DNA of 64,000 nt from Hellea sp. (lineage in GTDB: Bacteria > Pseudomonadota > Alphaproteobacteria > Caulobacterales > Maricaulaceae): the NCBI GenBank assembly GCA_020629545.1, contig JAHDDC010000009.1, positions 1 through 64,000 on the forward strand, read 5' to 3'. Positions within the stretch are counted from its first letter, which is position 1. Every line of letters begins with the position of its first letter. The translations under genes were made by a program, and so were the position numbers. The notes below the pieces were generated by a model. It worked only from the letters and a program-made list of their open reading frames with translations. It was not told the origin of the DNA and searched no databases. This document shows, one piece after another, positions 7,969 to 18,617 of the stretch.

Positions 7969-10900
7969 ATGAGTAACTGGCTAAAAACCTATGAGAAAAA
8001 CCGCGACGCCCTCATCAAGGCCGGAGCCTATGATCCTGCGGACGAACATGATGCCTGCGGCGTTGGTCTCGTTGCATCTATCGATGGGACCCCGCGGCGG
8101 GATGTCGTCGAGAAATCAATTCAGGCTCTTAAAAATGTCTGGCACCGGGGCGCGGTAGATGCCGATGGTAAAACCGGAGATGGCGCGGGCATAAGACTGG
8201 ATATCGCCCAGGAATTTTTCAAGGCGCAGGTCGAACGGACCGGTCACAAAGCCGGAAACTCAAAGATCGCCGTTGGCATGATATTCCTGCCGCGCACTGA
8301 TTTCGCCGCTCAAGAAGAGGCGCGAACCATTGTTGAGTCGGAACTCCTGCGCGAAGGTTTCTATATATATGGATGGCGACAAGTCCCGATCAATGTCGAC
8401 GTCATTGGGAAAAAGGCTCAAGCCACACGTCCCGCCATTGAGCAGGTGTTATTCCGCGACAGCCGCGGCCGAAAAGGCGACAAGCTGGAGCGCGAGCTTT
8501 ACATCATACGGCGGCGGATTGAAAAACGCGTTATCGCCGCGGCGATACCCAGTTTTTACATATGCTCATTATCGGTACAAACCATTATCTATAAGGGCAT
8601 GTTCCTGGCCGAAGATATTGACGCCTTCTACCCTGATCTGTCGGATGAAAGATTTGTGTCGCGCGCGGCGATTTATCACCAGCGCTATTCGACCAATACA
8701 TTCCCGCAATGGTGGCTGGCGCAGCCCTTTCGTATGCTGGCTCATAATGGCGAGATTAATACCGTTAAGGCCAATACGAATTTCATGAAGAACCATGAGA
8801 TTAAAATGGCGAGTAGCGCTTTTGGGGACCGGGCCGGTGACGTTAAACCGATTATACAAAAAGGCAGCTCGGACTCTGCCGCTCTGGACGCTGTTTTTGA
8901 GCTTCTGGTTCGGGCCGGCCGAACCGCACCCATGGCCAAGACTCTACTCGTCCCGGAAGCCTATTCCAAACGCGGAGATCTTATGCCTGATAGTTGGCGT
9001 AATCTCTATGAATACTGCAACGGGGTTATGGAACCTTGGGACGGACCGGCGGCGCTGGCCGCCTATGATGGACGCTGGTGTATGGCCGGGCTTGATCGAA
9101 ACGGTCTGCGGCCTATGCGCTACGCCATTACATCTGATGGTATACTCGCCGTGGGATCAGAAACCGGCATGTGTCCGATTTCCGAAAGCAAAATTGAGAA
9201 GAAAGGCTTTATCAAACCTGGACGCCTGATTGCCGTCGATCTTGATGAAGGCAAATTTTATCACTCATCCGAAATCCTCGACAAAATGGCCAGCGAGCGG
9301 CCTTATGCGAAGTGGCTCAAAAAGGTCGTCAATTTGGATGAAAAACTCTCCGGCGATGAACCTGCGCCAAGCCTATCGGGTGAAGCGCTTATCAGACGTC
9401 AATTCGCTTGTGGCCAAACCCTGGAAGACATGGAGTTGATTTTATCGCCCATGGCCGAAAACGGAAAAGAATCGGTCGGCTCTATGGGGGATGACACGCC
9501 GCTGGCTGTACTATCAGAGATTTACAGACCGCTATCGCATTTCTTTCGCCAAAAATTCTCTCAGGTTACCAATCCGCCGATTGACCCGCTGCGCGAAACT
9601 CGGGTGATGGGATTAAAAACCCGTTTCCGAAATCTGCGGAATATCCTGTCCGATGGCGAAAGCCAAACTCGCGAAATGCTGGTTCTTGATAGCCCGGTTA
9701 TGACTAACGGCATGTATGAGCGGTTCACGGATATGTTCGGTGAACAAACCTATGTGATCGATTGTAGTTTTGAAAAACCAAAAGCCGATATTCGTGCGGG
9801 TCGCACGCTATCGAAGGAACTCAAACGTATTCGCGAAGAAGCCGAGAAAGCGGTACGCGACGGACATGAGAACATTGTGATTAGCGATAAAAGCGTTACA
9901 GCTGATCGTCCTGGCATGCCAATTATTCTCTGTACGGGCGCAATCCATTCTCACTTGGTCAAGACTGGTCTCAGATCATCATGCTCCATTATTGTCCAAA
10001 GCGCGGAATGCCTCGATACTCATTACTTTGCCGTGATGATCGGCGCTGGCGCGACAGCGATCAACGCTTATATGGCGCAAGATAGCCTGACAGATCGCAG
10101 TCAGCGCGGCCTGCTGGACATGGACCCCAATACGGCGGCAGCCCAATATAAAAAGGCCATAGAAGCAGGGCTTTTGAAAATTATTTCAAAGCTCGGCATC
10201 TCCGTGATCTCGTCCTATCGCGGGGGCAATAATTTTGAAGCTCTGGGCTTATCGCGCTCACTCGTGGGCGAATATTTTCCCGGCATGACAAGCCGTATAT
10301 CGGGTATCGGTTTGGCGGGTCTTGAGAAAAAGCTTCTTGAAATTCATGAGCGCGCATTTGACCCTTCTGTGATCACATTGCCAGTTGGCGGCCTTTACCG
10401 CGTTCGCGCGAAATCAGAGCGCCACGCCTATACGGCCGATATGATCCACATGCTGCAAGAGGCTGTGACCCGTGAAGACTACGAACTTTACAAACGATAT
10501 GCGGAGGTGGTGAATAATCAGTCGCCCATACAAATTCGCGATCTACTCGATGTGAATCCAATCGGTAAACCTTTGCCCCTACGCCGCGTCCAAAACGTCA
10601 ACGAAATTCGGCGCAGATTTTGTACGCCCGGCATGTCCCTAGGGGCGCTTTCGCCAGAAGCCCATGGCACGCTCAACATTGCAATGAATCGGATTGGCGC
10701 AAAATCTGTTTCTGGTGAAGGCGGTGAAGACCGTTCACGCTACAAGCCGCTTCCTAATGGCGACAACCCGAACTCAGCCGTCAAGCAAATTGCCTCAGGT
10801 CGTTTTGGCGTTACCGCCGAATACCTCAATCAATGCCGCGAGATCGAAATTAAAGTCGCTCAGGGCGCCAAGCCCGGCGAAGGCGGGCAGCTCCCTGGAT

Positions 10901-12483
10901 TTAAAGTCACAGAGATGATCGCAAAATTCCGAAATGCGACGCCGGGCGTGACCCTCATCAGCCCCCCGCCTCACCACGACATCTATTCCATCGAAGATTT
11001 GGCGCAGTTGATCTATGATTTAAAGCAGATCAACCCAACCGCCCGGGTTGCTGTTAAACTTGTCGCCTCATCCGGCGTGGGCACTATCGCGGCCGGCGTT
11101 GCCAAAGCCAAGGCAGACACAATCCTGATCGCCGGGCATAACGGCGGAACTGGAGCGTCCCCCAATACGTCCCTTAAATATGCAGGCATGCCATGGGAGC
11201 TTGGTCTGTCCGAAGCCCATCAGGTTTTAACGCTCAATAATCTCCGTGACGGTGTTACCCTGCGGACTGACGGCGGACTGAAAACTGGACGTGATATTGT
11301 GATCGCAGCCATGCTCGGCGCCGAAGAATACGGGATTGGAACGCTCAGCCTCGTGGCCATGGGGTGTATCATGGTACGCCAGTGTCACTCCAATACCTGC
11401 CCCGTCGGGGTTTGCGTTCAAGACCCAAGATTGCGCGAAAAGTTTACCGGCACACCTGAGAAGGTTATCAATCTGATGAGCTTTATTGCTGAAGAGGTTC
11501 GGGAAATTCTGGCGGAGCTTGGCGTCGAGTCGCTTTCGGAAATCATAGGTCGCACTGACCTTTTGGCACAGGTGTCACGCGGCGCAGAACATTTGGACGA
11601 TCTTGATCTTAACCCGATACTCGCGCGGGTCGATAGCCGCCCCGTTAAAGATACGCGCGCGGAACGCGTCGACGTACCCGATAGTCTTGATCCATCAATT
11701 ATTACCGATGCCCAACAGTTCTTTGAGCGCAAAGAGAAAACCCATCTGACCTATACGGTTCAAAATGTGCACCGCGCGGTCGGAACCCGGACAAGCTCGG
11801 AGATTTACAAGCGATTTGGGGATGCTGATTTGCCGCCGGGTCATTTGACCGTGCGGCTGCGCGGATCGGCGGGACAATCCCTGGGCGCATTTGGCGTCAA
11901 AGGTCTGCGGATTATCGTTGACGGTGATGCCAATGACTATGTCGGAAAAGGCCTATCCGGCGCCGAGATTTTCGTTTCGCCGCAAGGCCGCGCCCCGATC
12001 AATGCTCATTTATCCGCTATCATCGGCAATACGTGTCTTTACGGCGCGACGTCTGGAACCCTCATGGCTGCAGGACGCGCGGGCGAGCGCTTTGCCGTTC
12101 GTAACTCAGGGGCCAAAGCCGTTGTTGAAGGGCTTGGAACAAATGGGTGCGAGTATATGACAGGCGGAGTAGTGGTGGCCCTTGGCGCTGTCGGTGATAA
12201 TTTCGGCGCGGGCATGACCGGCGGTATGGCCTATGTCTATGATCCCGAAAACCGTTTCGAAACGGCTGTTAATCCCGATAGCGTTATATGGCAAAAATTC
12301 GGTACGGCCCATTGGGAAAATGAATGTAAAGCCTTGATCGAAGAGCATGCACGCGTGACTGGCTCTGAGTTTTCGGCCAAAATCATCCGCGAATGGGATC
12401 TAGAGCGCGGGCATTTTTGGCAGGTCATTCCCAAGGAAATGCTGAACCGGATCGAAGAACCTTTATCGATGGCCGCAGAATAA
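7969..12483 (+). CDS. gltB: Glutamate synthase large subunit GltB
   Basis: At 1504 aa it is full length for the ferredoxin/NADPH-type alpha subunit. A 29-residue propeptide precedes the catalytic N-terminal nucleophile Cys30 (DACGVGLVA) of the glutamine amidotransferase domain. The central and FMN domains follow, then the 3Fe-4S cysteine signature CIMVRQCHSNTCPVGVC, and finally the C-terminal GXGXG beta-helix. It makes two glutamates from glutamine and 2-oxoglutarate together with GltD. Gene order gltD-GFA-gltB is the reverse of the common gltBD order. Confidence 0.97.
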   Translation: MSNWLKTYEKNRDALIKAGAYDPADEHDACGVGLVASIDGTPRRDVVEKSIQALKNVWHRGAVDADGKTGDGAGIRLDIAQEFFKAQVERTGHKAGNSKIAVGMIFLPRTDFAAQEEARTIVESELLREGFYIYGWRQVPINVDVIGKKAQATRPAIEQVLFRDSRGRKGDKLERELYIIRRRIEKRVIAAAIPSFYICSLSVQTIIYKGMFLAEDIDAFYPDLSDERFVSRAAIYHQRYSTNTFPQWWLAQPFRMLAHNGEINTVKANTNFMKNHEIKMASSAFGDRAGDVKPIIQKGSSDSAALDAVFELLVRAGRTAPMAKTLLVPEAYSKRGDLMPDSWRNLYEYCNGVMEPWDGPAALAAYDGRWCMAGLDRNGLRPMRYAITSDGILAVGSETGMCPISESKIEKKGFIKPGRLIAVDLDEGKFYHSSEILDKMASERPYAKWLKKVVNLDEKLSGDEPAPSLSGEALIRRQFACGQTLEDMELILSPMAENGKESVGSMGDDTPLAVLSEIYRPLSHFFRQKFSQVTNPPIDPLRETRVMGLKTRFRNLRNILSDGESQTREMLVLDSPVMTNGMYERFTDMFGEQTYVIDCSFEKPKADIRAGRTLSKELKRIREEAEKAVRDGHENIVISDKSVTADRPGMPIILCTGAIHSHLVKTGLRSSCSIIVQSAECLDTHYFAVMIGAGATAINAYMAQDSLTDRSQRGLLDMDPNTAAAQYKKAIEAGLLKIISKLGISVISSYRGGNNFEALGLSRSLVGEYFPGMTSRISGIGLAGLEKKLLEIHERAFDPSVITLPVGGLYRVRAKSERHAYTADMIHMLQEAVTREDYELYKRYAEVVNNQSPIQIRDLLDVNPIGKPLPLRRVQNVNEIRRRFCTPGMSLGALSPEAHGTLNIAMNRIGAKSVSGEGGEDRSRYKPLPNGDNPNSAVKQIASGRFGVTAEYLNQCREIEIKVAQGAKPGEGGQLPGFKVTEMIAKFRNATPGVTLISPPPHHDIYSIEDLAQLIYDLKQINPTARVAVKLVASSGVGTIAAGVAKAKADTILIAGHNGGTGASPNTSLKYAGMPWELGLSEAHQVLTLNNLRDGVTLRTDGGLKTGRDIVIAAMLGAEEYGIGTLSLVAMGCIMVRQCHSNTCPVGVCVQDPRLREKFTGTPEKVINLMSFIAEEVREILAELGVESLSEIIGRTDLLAQVSRGAEHLDDLDLNPILARVDSRPVKDTRAERVDVPDSLDPSIITDAQQFFERKEKTHLTYTVQNVHRAVGTRTSSEIYKRFGDADLPPGHLTVRLRGSAGQSLGAFGVKGLRIIVDGDANDYVGKGLSGAEIFVSPQGRAPINAHLSAIIGNTCLYGATSGTLMAAGRAGERFAVRNSGAKAVVEGLGTNGCEYMTGGVVVALGAVGDNFGAGMTGGMAYVYDPENRFETAVNPDSVIWQKFGTAHWENECKALIEEHARVTGSEFSAKIIREWDLERGHFWQVIPKEMLNRIEEPLSMAAE

Positions 12484-12510
12484 GCGGCCATCAACAAGCC
12501 TTTGGAGACG

Positions 12511-15264
12511 TTAATCTGCCATAAGGGCCTTGGCCAGTTCGTTACTTTTTTCGGCCTTTAGCGCCGCGCATAACTCTATTGATTCCAGCGTCTGCGCCAG
12601 GCGCCGTTCGTAGCCCGGAATAATATCAGCTTTGGAGTTGAAAAATGTTTCGACTTCATTGCGCTCATCCGCTGAGCAAAATCCGCTTGCATAGCCGGCC
12701 ATGCCAGATGCCCGTACAGATGGAACACGCTTTTCAACATATTCATCGAAATTGTCTTTGAGCCATTGCCATGTCGCTTTGCCATGTTTGTCATGGCCGA
12801 TCAGGCCGAACACAATTGAGGTGCTTTGACGACCCGTGAACGGGCCATTTTCGTCGAGCGCCATGTCCAATAATTTGGCGGCAAGCGCAGTGTCTTCAAC
12901 GTCTGTTAGCGCGCTGAGGGCCGCACTCTTTTCAAGCGGCGAGCCATTTTTGGCAATTTCCAGTAATGGCTCAAATGCAGAATTTTCCCGGCGCATAACG
13001 GCCGCGCCGAGTGAACTTGATAAAAGATTGCTGGCAACCGCGGACTTATCAGCGTCGCCGTCAAGGCCAAGATAGGCTGCCCCTTTGGCGGAATATGTAT
13101 CGATGATTTTTGTGTTCTTTGCCCGGTAAATCAAATTGCTTAAAAGCGCAGGCGCTAGCAACTGGCCCTCCATACTGTCTGTGCCGACAATTTTGATGAA
13201 ACGATCAACATATAAATCACTGACAAATTCCTGATAGGCTGGCATTGCGTCATCAGGCAGATGGTTTCCCATCCATCCAAGAAGATCACCCGCCTTATTG
13301 ACCACGTCATATTCCGGATGGGCGGCCAGAACTTCAACGCCCTTAAGATAAACAGAACTTTCAACCTCCCCGGCCCTGTAGGCGGCCAAAAGGCTGTCCT
13401 GCATGGCCAGAACTTCGCGGGTATTGAGTTTATCAATATTTGAAAGCAGCGAATTCCAACCCGCACTATCCATTGTAAAACGATAGTAACCGGATCCATT
13501 TTCATTCGGCATGATATAATCAGCGCAAGTTTTACCATCTTGGGTTATGAAAAATTTCTGATTGTTTTCGATCGGATCCAGCAGCGTACAACTTTTCTCG
13601 ATATCATCTCCCGTCCCAAATTTGACACAGACCGGAATTCTCCATTGTTGACCTTGACGGGTTTTAGACCCCAGAGGCGCATATCGGCTTTGCGTCAGAT
13701 TGACGACCGTCGTTTTATTATCGTCCATACAGCTGGCCTGTGCCGTAACGAGGGGAAGGCCGGCTTGATCTACGAAACTCTTCATTGCGGATACGACTTC
13801 CGGGTTTTCAGATCCATCTGCCAGGCTCTGAAAAAAATCGTCTGCACTCGCCACATCATGTTCAAACCGTTCCATATGGAGCCGAACGCCCTTTTGGAAT
13901 GCCTCTTCGCCGAGATAACTTTCAAACATGGACAAGACCCCGCCGCCTTTGCGGTAGGTAATGCCATCAAATTGCAGCATAACATTCTCGGATCGATCCA
14001 AGGGTTCACGCACTTTTCGGGTTGTTGACAAGGAGTCTATATTCATAGCCCCCAGAGCGGATTTTAGCGTATTGCGATCATAATGTCCTTCGGGTTGCCA
14101 CAAGGTCGTGCCTTTATTTCCCATCCATGTCGCAAAGGCTTCATTGAGCCAAATGTCTTCCCACCAATAAGGTGTCACCAGATTTCCGAACCATTGATGC
14201 GCCAATTCATGGGAATGCACCCGGGCATAAGCCCGTTTTTGCGATAGGGGTGCCGTCTCGTCCATCAATAGGAGATATTCCCGGTAAACAATTGCGCCGG
14301 GGTTTTCCATGGCTCCAAACGCGTAATCGGGCGCGGCGATCAGATCGATTTTTTCATAGGGATATGGAATTCCAAAATAGTTTTCTATGGCCTCGAGAAT
14401 ACCGGCTGTATTGGCCAAGGCATATTCAAAGTTTTTGCCTTCTCCCCTGGCCGCAACACCGCGTAGTTTTATCGGCCGCTTGCGAAGTTGAGTTGCCGGC
14501 AGGTCAGCGTATTCCACGACATCATAAGGTCCGGCACCAAAAGCAATAAGGTAAGTCGGAAGCGGTTTTGTGGTCGCAAACTCATGACGGACCCAGCCGC
14601 TTCCATCGGATAATTTGGCAATAACCGGCGTATTGGCATAGACAAAATCCTCTTCCGGCGCCGTTATGGATAGGGTGAATGGAACTTTGAAACGGGGTTC
14701 ATCAAAACTCGGAAAAGCTTCACGCGCCCCCAGCGGTTCAAATTGCGTGACAACATAAGCATCATCGCCGCGAACAACTTTATAAGCGGAATCCAAATTC
14801 AAATTAAACGGTGTTTCAAAAGGCAGAGACAACACATGTTTCCCGGCCGGAAGCGGAAGTGGCGACTCTAAATAAGCGATACCCGACGGCGCTTCTGAAG
14901 CGGGGAGTTCTGTAAATGTCAGGGGAATAATCCCGGCATTAGCGGATTTTGATACCGGGTTGGTAACGGTCATGTTTTTACCGTGTAGCCAAATCTTTTG
15001 CGTCGGTTCTTTGATGGTAACAGCGATATCAACAAGGCCCGAATAGCCATCATCATCCGGATTCATTCTTAAACTAATCTGATAAGATTCCGGTATAACA
15101 TTGTCTCCCAGCATAGCATGGGGGACGGCGTCTGGATTGACGGGTTCCGTTTTCGTATTATCAGGAACCGTATTTTGGGAGGCGTCATGCTGGTCCTTAA
15201 GCTCGGCTTGACCACATGCACTTAAAAAACATACCCCGAAAATTACAGCTAATAAAACGCGCAT
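12511..15264 (-). CDS. M1 family metallo-aminopeptidase lipoprotein
   Basis: The ATG at 15264 follows GGGAGAG and gives the lipoprotein signal MRVLLAVIFGVCFLSAC; the track TTG at 15285 is less likely. The M1 signatures are present: exopeptidase motif GAMENPG and zinc site HELAHQWFG, with the third ligand in NEAFA. An ERAP1-like C-terminal helical domain follows. It removes N-terminal residues from peptides, probably at the cell envelope. Confidence 0.92.
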   Translation of the reverse strand: MRVLLAVIFGVCFLSACGQAELKDQHDASQNTVPDNTKTEPVNPDAVPHAMLGDNVIPESYQISLRMNPDDDGYSGLVDIAVTIKEPTQKIWLHGKNMTVTNPVSKSANAGIIPLTFTELPASEAPSGIAYLESPLPLPAGKHVLSLPFETPFNLNLDSAYKVVRGDDAYVVTQFEPLGAREAFPSFDEPRFKVPFTLSITAPEEDFVYANTPVIAKLSDGSGWVRHEFATTKPLPTYLIAFGAGPYDVVEYADLPATQLRKRPIKLRGVAARGEGKNFEYALANTAGILEAIENYFGIPYPYEKIDLIAAPDYAFGAMENPGAIVYREYLLLMDETAPLSQKRAYARVHSHELAHQWFGNLVTPYWWEDIWLNEAFATWMGNKGTTLWQPEGHYDRNTLKSALGAMNIDSLSTTRKVREPLDRSENVMLQFDGITYRKGGGVLSMFESYLGEEAFQKGVRLHMERFEHDVASADDFFQSLADGSENPEVVSAMKSFVDQAGLPLVTAQASCMDDNKTTVVNLTQSRYAPLGSKTRQGQQWRIPVCVKFGTGDDIEKSCTLLDPIENNQKFFITQDGKTCADYIMPNENGSGYYRFTMDSAGWNSLLSNIDKLNTREVLAMQDSLLAAYRAGEVESSVYLKGVEVLAAHPEYDVVNKAGDLLGWMGNHLPDDAMPAYQEFVSDLYVDRFIKIVGTDSMEGQLLAPALLSNLIYRAKNTKIIDTYSAKGAAYLGLDGDADKSAVASNLLSSSLGAAVMRRENSAFEPLLEIAKNGSPLEKSAALSALTDVEDTALAAKLLDMALDENGPFTGRQSTSIVFGLIGHDKHGKATWQWLKDNFDEYVEKRVPSVRASGMAGYASGFCSADERNEVETFFNSKADIIPGYERRLAQTLESIELCAALKAEKSNELAKALMAD

Positions 15265-15393
15265 CAAACTCTCTCCCAATCTCAAGTGGTGATATCAATG
15301 CCGTCCGCGACCGTAAAGCTATTTGAGACGATAACATTCCCTCTATTCAATGCATTTGGTTATGCTATAACGCCCGCTGAATTAGGTGCGTGC

Positions 15394-16377
15394 ATGACTG
15401 AGGAAACTCTCAAAACAAAAGAAGACTATATTGCGCCCAGCCTGCGAGGACGGCCTGGCCGCACACCACCGGACGAATCCGCAAAAATTACGCGAAAGAT
15501 TACGGCCCTTGCCATGTGCGTTGGAATCTTTTTCGCGGTGACGAAATTTTTTGTATGGCGCGAAACCAACTCCATTGGAATGTTGTCATCTCTTGTGCAT
15601 TCCGGGCTTGATTTGTTTGCCTCATTCTCAAGCTTTATGGCCGTGCGCTATGCTGTCCAAGCCCCGGATGGGAATTATCGTTTTGGACGCGGCAAAGTTG
15701 AGAGCTTTGCGGCTGTCTTGCAGGTCTGCCTGATAATTGTCGCGGCATTTCACCTTTTAGGGGAGTCTATCGGTCATTTAGAGCACCCGGAGCCCGTCAC
15801 TCAATCCAGCCTGGCAATCGGCGCAATGCTGTTATTCATTGCCATTAGCACATGGTTATTGATCGCTCAGGGGTGGGCCATTCGCGAAACAGGATCAATT
15901 GCCGTACGCGGAGATCGCGCGCATTATCTGGCTGACCTTGTCGCAAATGTGTTTGTGATAATCGGGATCGTTTTTGCCGTCTACACGCCCTTTACCCGAG
16001 CCGACACCATTGTAGGGATTTTAATGGCCCTATGGTTGTTCTTCACGGCCTATCGCCTGACCCGTCTGGCCTGGGCACAGCTTATGGATATGGAACTCCC
16101 CGACGAAGAGCGTGATTTGATTGTAAAGCTGGCCATGTCTGACCCGGCCGTGGTCGCCGTCCATGACCTTCGGACGCGCGCGTCAGGACCTCACATTCAT
16201 ATTCAGATGCGACTCGACCTGGATAGCAAGCTGTCATTATCAGGCGCTCATGATGTCATTATCGAAGCGGAACAGCGAATGATGCAAGTCTATAAAGCCG
16301 CCGATATTCTTATTCATCCCCATCCAACGGGCTGTCAGGAAACTCACGGAAATGTTCGCTTTCGCGAGGATGATTAA
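15394..16377 (+). CDS. Cation diffusion facilitator family transporter
   Basis: This is a CDF (FieF/ZitB-like) proton/metal antiporter with about six membrane segments. It has metal-site motifs HSGLDLFAS in TM2 and HYLADL in TM5, and a cytoplasmic C-terminal domain ending in a His-rich HPHPTGCQETH. I prefer the ATG at 15394 (MTEETLKTK). The longer ATG-free N-terminal extension shown in the track, from 15286, overlaps the divergent promoter region. Substrate (Zn, Fe, Mn) cannot be assigned. Confidence 0.9.
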   Translation: MTEETLKTKEDYIAPSLRGRPGRTPPDESAKITRKITALAMCVGIFFAVTKFFVWRETNSIGMLSSLVHSGLDLFASFSSFMAVRYAVQAPDGNYRFGRGKVESFAAVLQVCLIIVAAFHLLGESIGHLEHPEPVTQSSLAIGAMLLFIAISTWLLIAQGWAIRETGSIAVRGDRAHYLADLVANVFVIIGIVFAVYTPFTRADTIVGILMALWLFFTAYRLTRLAWAQLMDMELPDEERDLIVKLAMSDPAVVAVHDLRTRASGPHIHIQMRLDLDSKLSLSGAHDVIIEAEQRMMQVYKAADILIHPHPTGCQETHGNVRFREDD

Positions 16378-16412
16378 TAAATCATTACCGCTTATGGATG
16401 TAAGTAAACTCT

Positions 16413-17090
16413 ATGCGCACCCTCTACCATTGGCCACTCGATCCGCAATCGCGACAATCCCGTATCGCACTTGAGGAAAAACGGCTGCGGTTTAAACTGG
16501 TTGCGATTGACCCCTGGAACCTGAGCGAAGACTTTTTAGTGATGGCCCCTGAGGGCGTTCCGCCTGTGCTGACAGAGGTTGTGGCCGGCGGCAAACTTAC
16601 GATTTCAGGCGCGCGCGCGATTTGCGAATATGCTGAGGATCATGGCGGTAAAAATTCTATTCTTCCGGGCACTCCGGGAGAGCGCGCAGAAGCGCGGCGA
16701 CTATGTGCCTGGTTTGACGGAAAATTTCAGGACGAAGTTAATGCCTATATTTTACATGAACGCGCCGAGAAGACTCTGATCGGCGGAGGATCGCCTCATC
16801 CTCCGACCTTGCGGGAAGGCCGTAAGCAATTGCAATTTCATCTGGACTATCTCACCTGGCTCTTAAAAGATCGGGATTGCCTGGCCGGACATCAATATTC
16901 GCTCGGTGATATCGCAGCGGCCGCGAATATTTCATGTCTGGATTATTTTGGCGAAATCCCCTGGAAAGATTATGGGCGCCTGAAAGACTGGTACCAAAAG
17001 GTGAAGTCCAGGCCAAGCTTCCGCCCTATCCTAAAAGATCAATTGCCGGGTCTTATTCCGCCCAGACACTATGCGGATCTGGATTTCTAA
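16413..17090 (+). CDS. Glutathione S-transferase family protein
   Basis: The 225-aa protein has a thioredoxin-like N-terminal half (LYHWPLDPQSRQSRIALEEK, with the cis-proline region GVPPVL). The all-helical C-terminal GST domain contains SLGDIAAAANISCLDYF. The substrate is unknown. It ends 2 nt before queG, and the pair are probably co-transcribed. Confidence 0.88.
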   Translation: MRTLYHWPLDPQSRQSRIALEEKRLRFKLVAIDPWNLSEDFLVMAPEGVPPVLTEVVAGGKLTISGARAICEYAEDHGGKNSILPGTPGERAEARRLCAWFDGKFQDEVNAYILHERAEKTLIGGGSPHPPTLREGRKQLQFHLDYLTWLLKDRDCLAGHQYSLGDIAAAANISCLDYFGEIPWKDYGRLKDWYQKVKSRPSFRPILKDQLPGLIPPRHYADLDF

Positions 17091-17092
17091 CC

Positions 17093-18136
17093 ATGACAAC
17101 CGCATTGTCGAAACGGGTTTTGAGTCGTTGCCGGGATTTGGGATTTACGGCCCCGCACATTGCGAGCTTGGACGAGTTTGGCGATGAACATGGTGAGCGC
17201 CTCAAAGAATTTGTCCGAAAGAATTTTCAAGGCACTATGGATTGGATCGACGAAACCCTGGATCGCCGATCACACCCCCAAGCGATGTGGCCTGATGCCA
17301 AAACAGCGATTATTCTGGGCATGAATTACGGGCCGGATTTGGACCCGCTAGAGAATTTATTATATCCTGAAAAAGGGTCAATTTCTGTTTATGCCCGGAA
17401 CCGCGATTATCATGATATTATCAAGGGCCGCCTCAAGGAGGTGGCTGGCCTCATTGCCAGAGATACGGGTGAGGCCGTAAAAGTTTTTGTCGACACGGCG
17501 CCTTTAATGGAAAAGCCATTGGCCATGCAATCCGGTCTGGGCTGGCAAGGCAAACATACAAATCTGGTCAGCCGGGATTACGGAAGCTGGCTTTTTCTCG
17601 GGACAATTTTATGTGCCGCAGATCTGACGCCAACGCCCGCAGAAATTGACCATTGCGGAACATGCCGCGACTGTCTCGATATTTGTCCAACCAATGCCTT
17701 TCCCGCGCCCTATCAACTGGATGCGCGTAAATGCATATCCTACCTCACCATCGAACATGCCGGTCCGATTGACGAGGGTTTACGCCCGAAAATCGGCAAC
17801 CGCATTTATGGATGTGACGATTGCCTTGCCGTTTGCCCGTGGAACAAATTCGCCAAAATGGGCCAGGAGGCGAAACTAAGGGCCCGGGAAGATCTCAACG
17901 CGCCGGAGCTCTCTGATCTGGCAGAACTTCGGCCCGAGACATTCAAAAACCTGTTTTCAGGCTCCCCCATTAAACGTATAGGCTGGAGCCGATTTATACG
18001 AAATGTGCTCTATGCTATTGGGAATAGCGGTTCAGTCAATTTGATCCCGTCGGCGGCCCGGTATTTAGACAATGAAGATCCGGTTTTGTCCGACGCGGCA
18101 GGCTGGGCCATAAAACGATTGGAAAACCATGTTTGA
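17093..18136 (+). CDS. queG: Epoxyqueuosine reductase QueG
   Basis: The enzyme catalyses the last step of queuosine tRNA modification, reduction of epoxyqueuosine with cobalamin. The catalytic region VDTAPLMEKPLA is followed by two 4Fe-4S motifs, CGTCRDCLDICPTNA and CDDCLAVCPWN, and a C-terminal HEAT-like tail. The ORF-track start at 16934 lies inside the GST gene in another frame. The ATG at 17093 gives a normal 347-aa protein. Confidence 0.95.
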   Translation: MTTALSKRVLSRCRDLGFTAPHIASLDEFGDEHGERLKEFVRKNFQGTMDWIDETLDRRSHPQAMWPDAKTAIILGMNYGPDLDPLENLLYPEKGSISVYARNRDYHDIIKGRLKEVAGLIARDTGEAVKVFVDTAPLMEKPLAMQSGLGWQGKHTNLVSRDYGSWLFLGTILCAADLTPTPAEIDHCGTCRDCLDICPTNAFPAPYQLDARKCISYLTIEHAGPIDEGLRPKIGNRIYGCDDCLAVCPWNKFAKMGQEAKLRAREDLNAPELSDLAELRPETFKNLFSGSPIKRIGWSRFIRNVLYAIGNSGSVNLIPSAARYLDNEDPVLSDAAGWAIKRLENHV

Positions 18137-18554
18137 GTTACACTCTGACCTCATCCGCGACGGTATCGATTTAGGTGCCTTTCCTCTGTGCCGGGTATTG
18201 ATGATAAATGACAAGTCCTATCCCTGGTTCGTTCTGGTGCCGCAGCGCGCGGATATTCGGGATACCATTGATCTTGAGCCAAAGGATTATGATCAATTGT
18301 GGCGTGAAAGCCGAATTTTTAGCCAAGGTATTATGGAGCTATTTCAAGGGGAGAAACTCAACGTTGCCGCGCTTGGGAATATGACGCCCCAGCTCCACGT
18401 CCATCATGTCGTACGATATAAAAACGATGCAGCCTGGCCCGGACCCATTTGGGGCCAACAGCCTATGATACCTTACGCATCAGAAGACTTGAATTCCGTC
18501 AGGGATCGATTATCTCGCGCTAACATGATCGGGTTTGAGCCTTTGTCACAATAG
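18129..18554 (+). CDS. HIT domain protein
   Basis: The 141-aa protein carries a HIT-type core NMTPQLHVHHVVRY. The pattern is H-V-H-H rather than the canonical H-x-H-x-H, as in a common proteobacterial subgroup. Family members hydrolyse or transfer nucleotides at a histidine. It overlaps queG by 8 nt. Confidence 0.88.
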   Translation: MFELHSDLIRDGIDLGAFPLCRVLMINDKSYPWFVLVPQRADIRDTIDLEPKDYDQLWRESRIFSQGIMELFQGEKLNVAALGNMTPQLHVHHVVRYKNDAAWPGPIWGQQPMIPYASEDLNSVRDRLSRANMIGFEPLSQ

Positions 18555-18617
18555 CCCAGAGTATTTTGGTTTTTCGCAACGGGCATTGATAGTGGCCATT
18601 TTCTTCAAAGAACAATT

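Noticed and set aside
16934-17092. N-terminal extension of queG in the ORF track
   Set aside because: It lies inside the GST gene in another frame; the ATG at 17093 gives the family-length protein.
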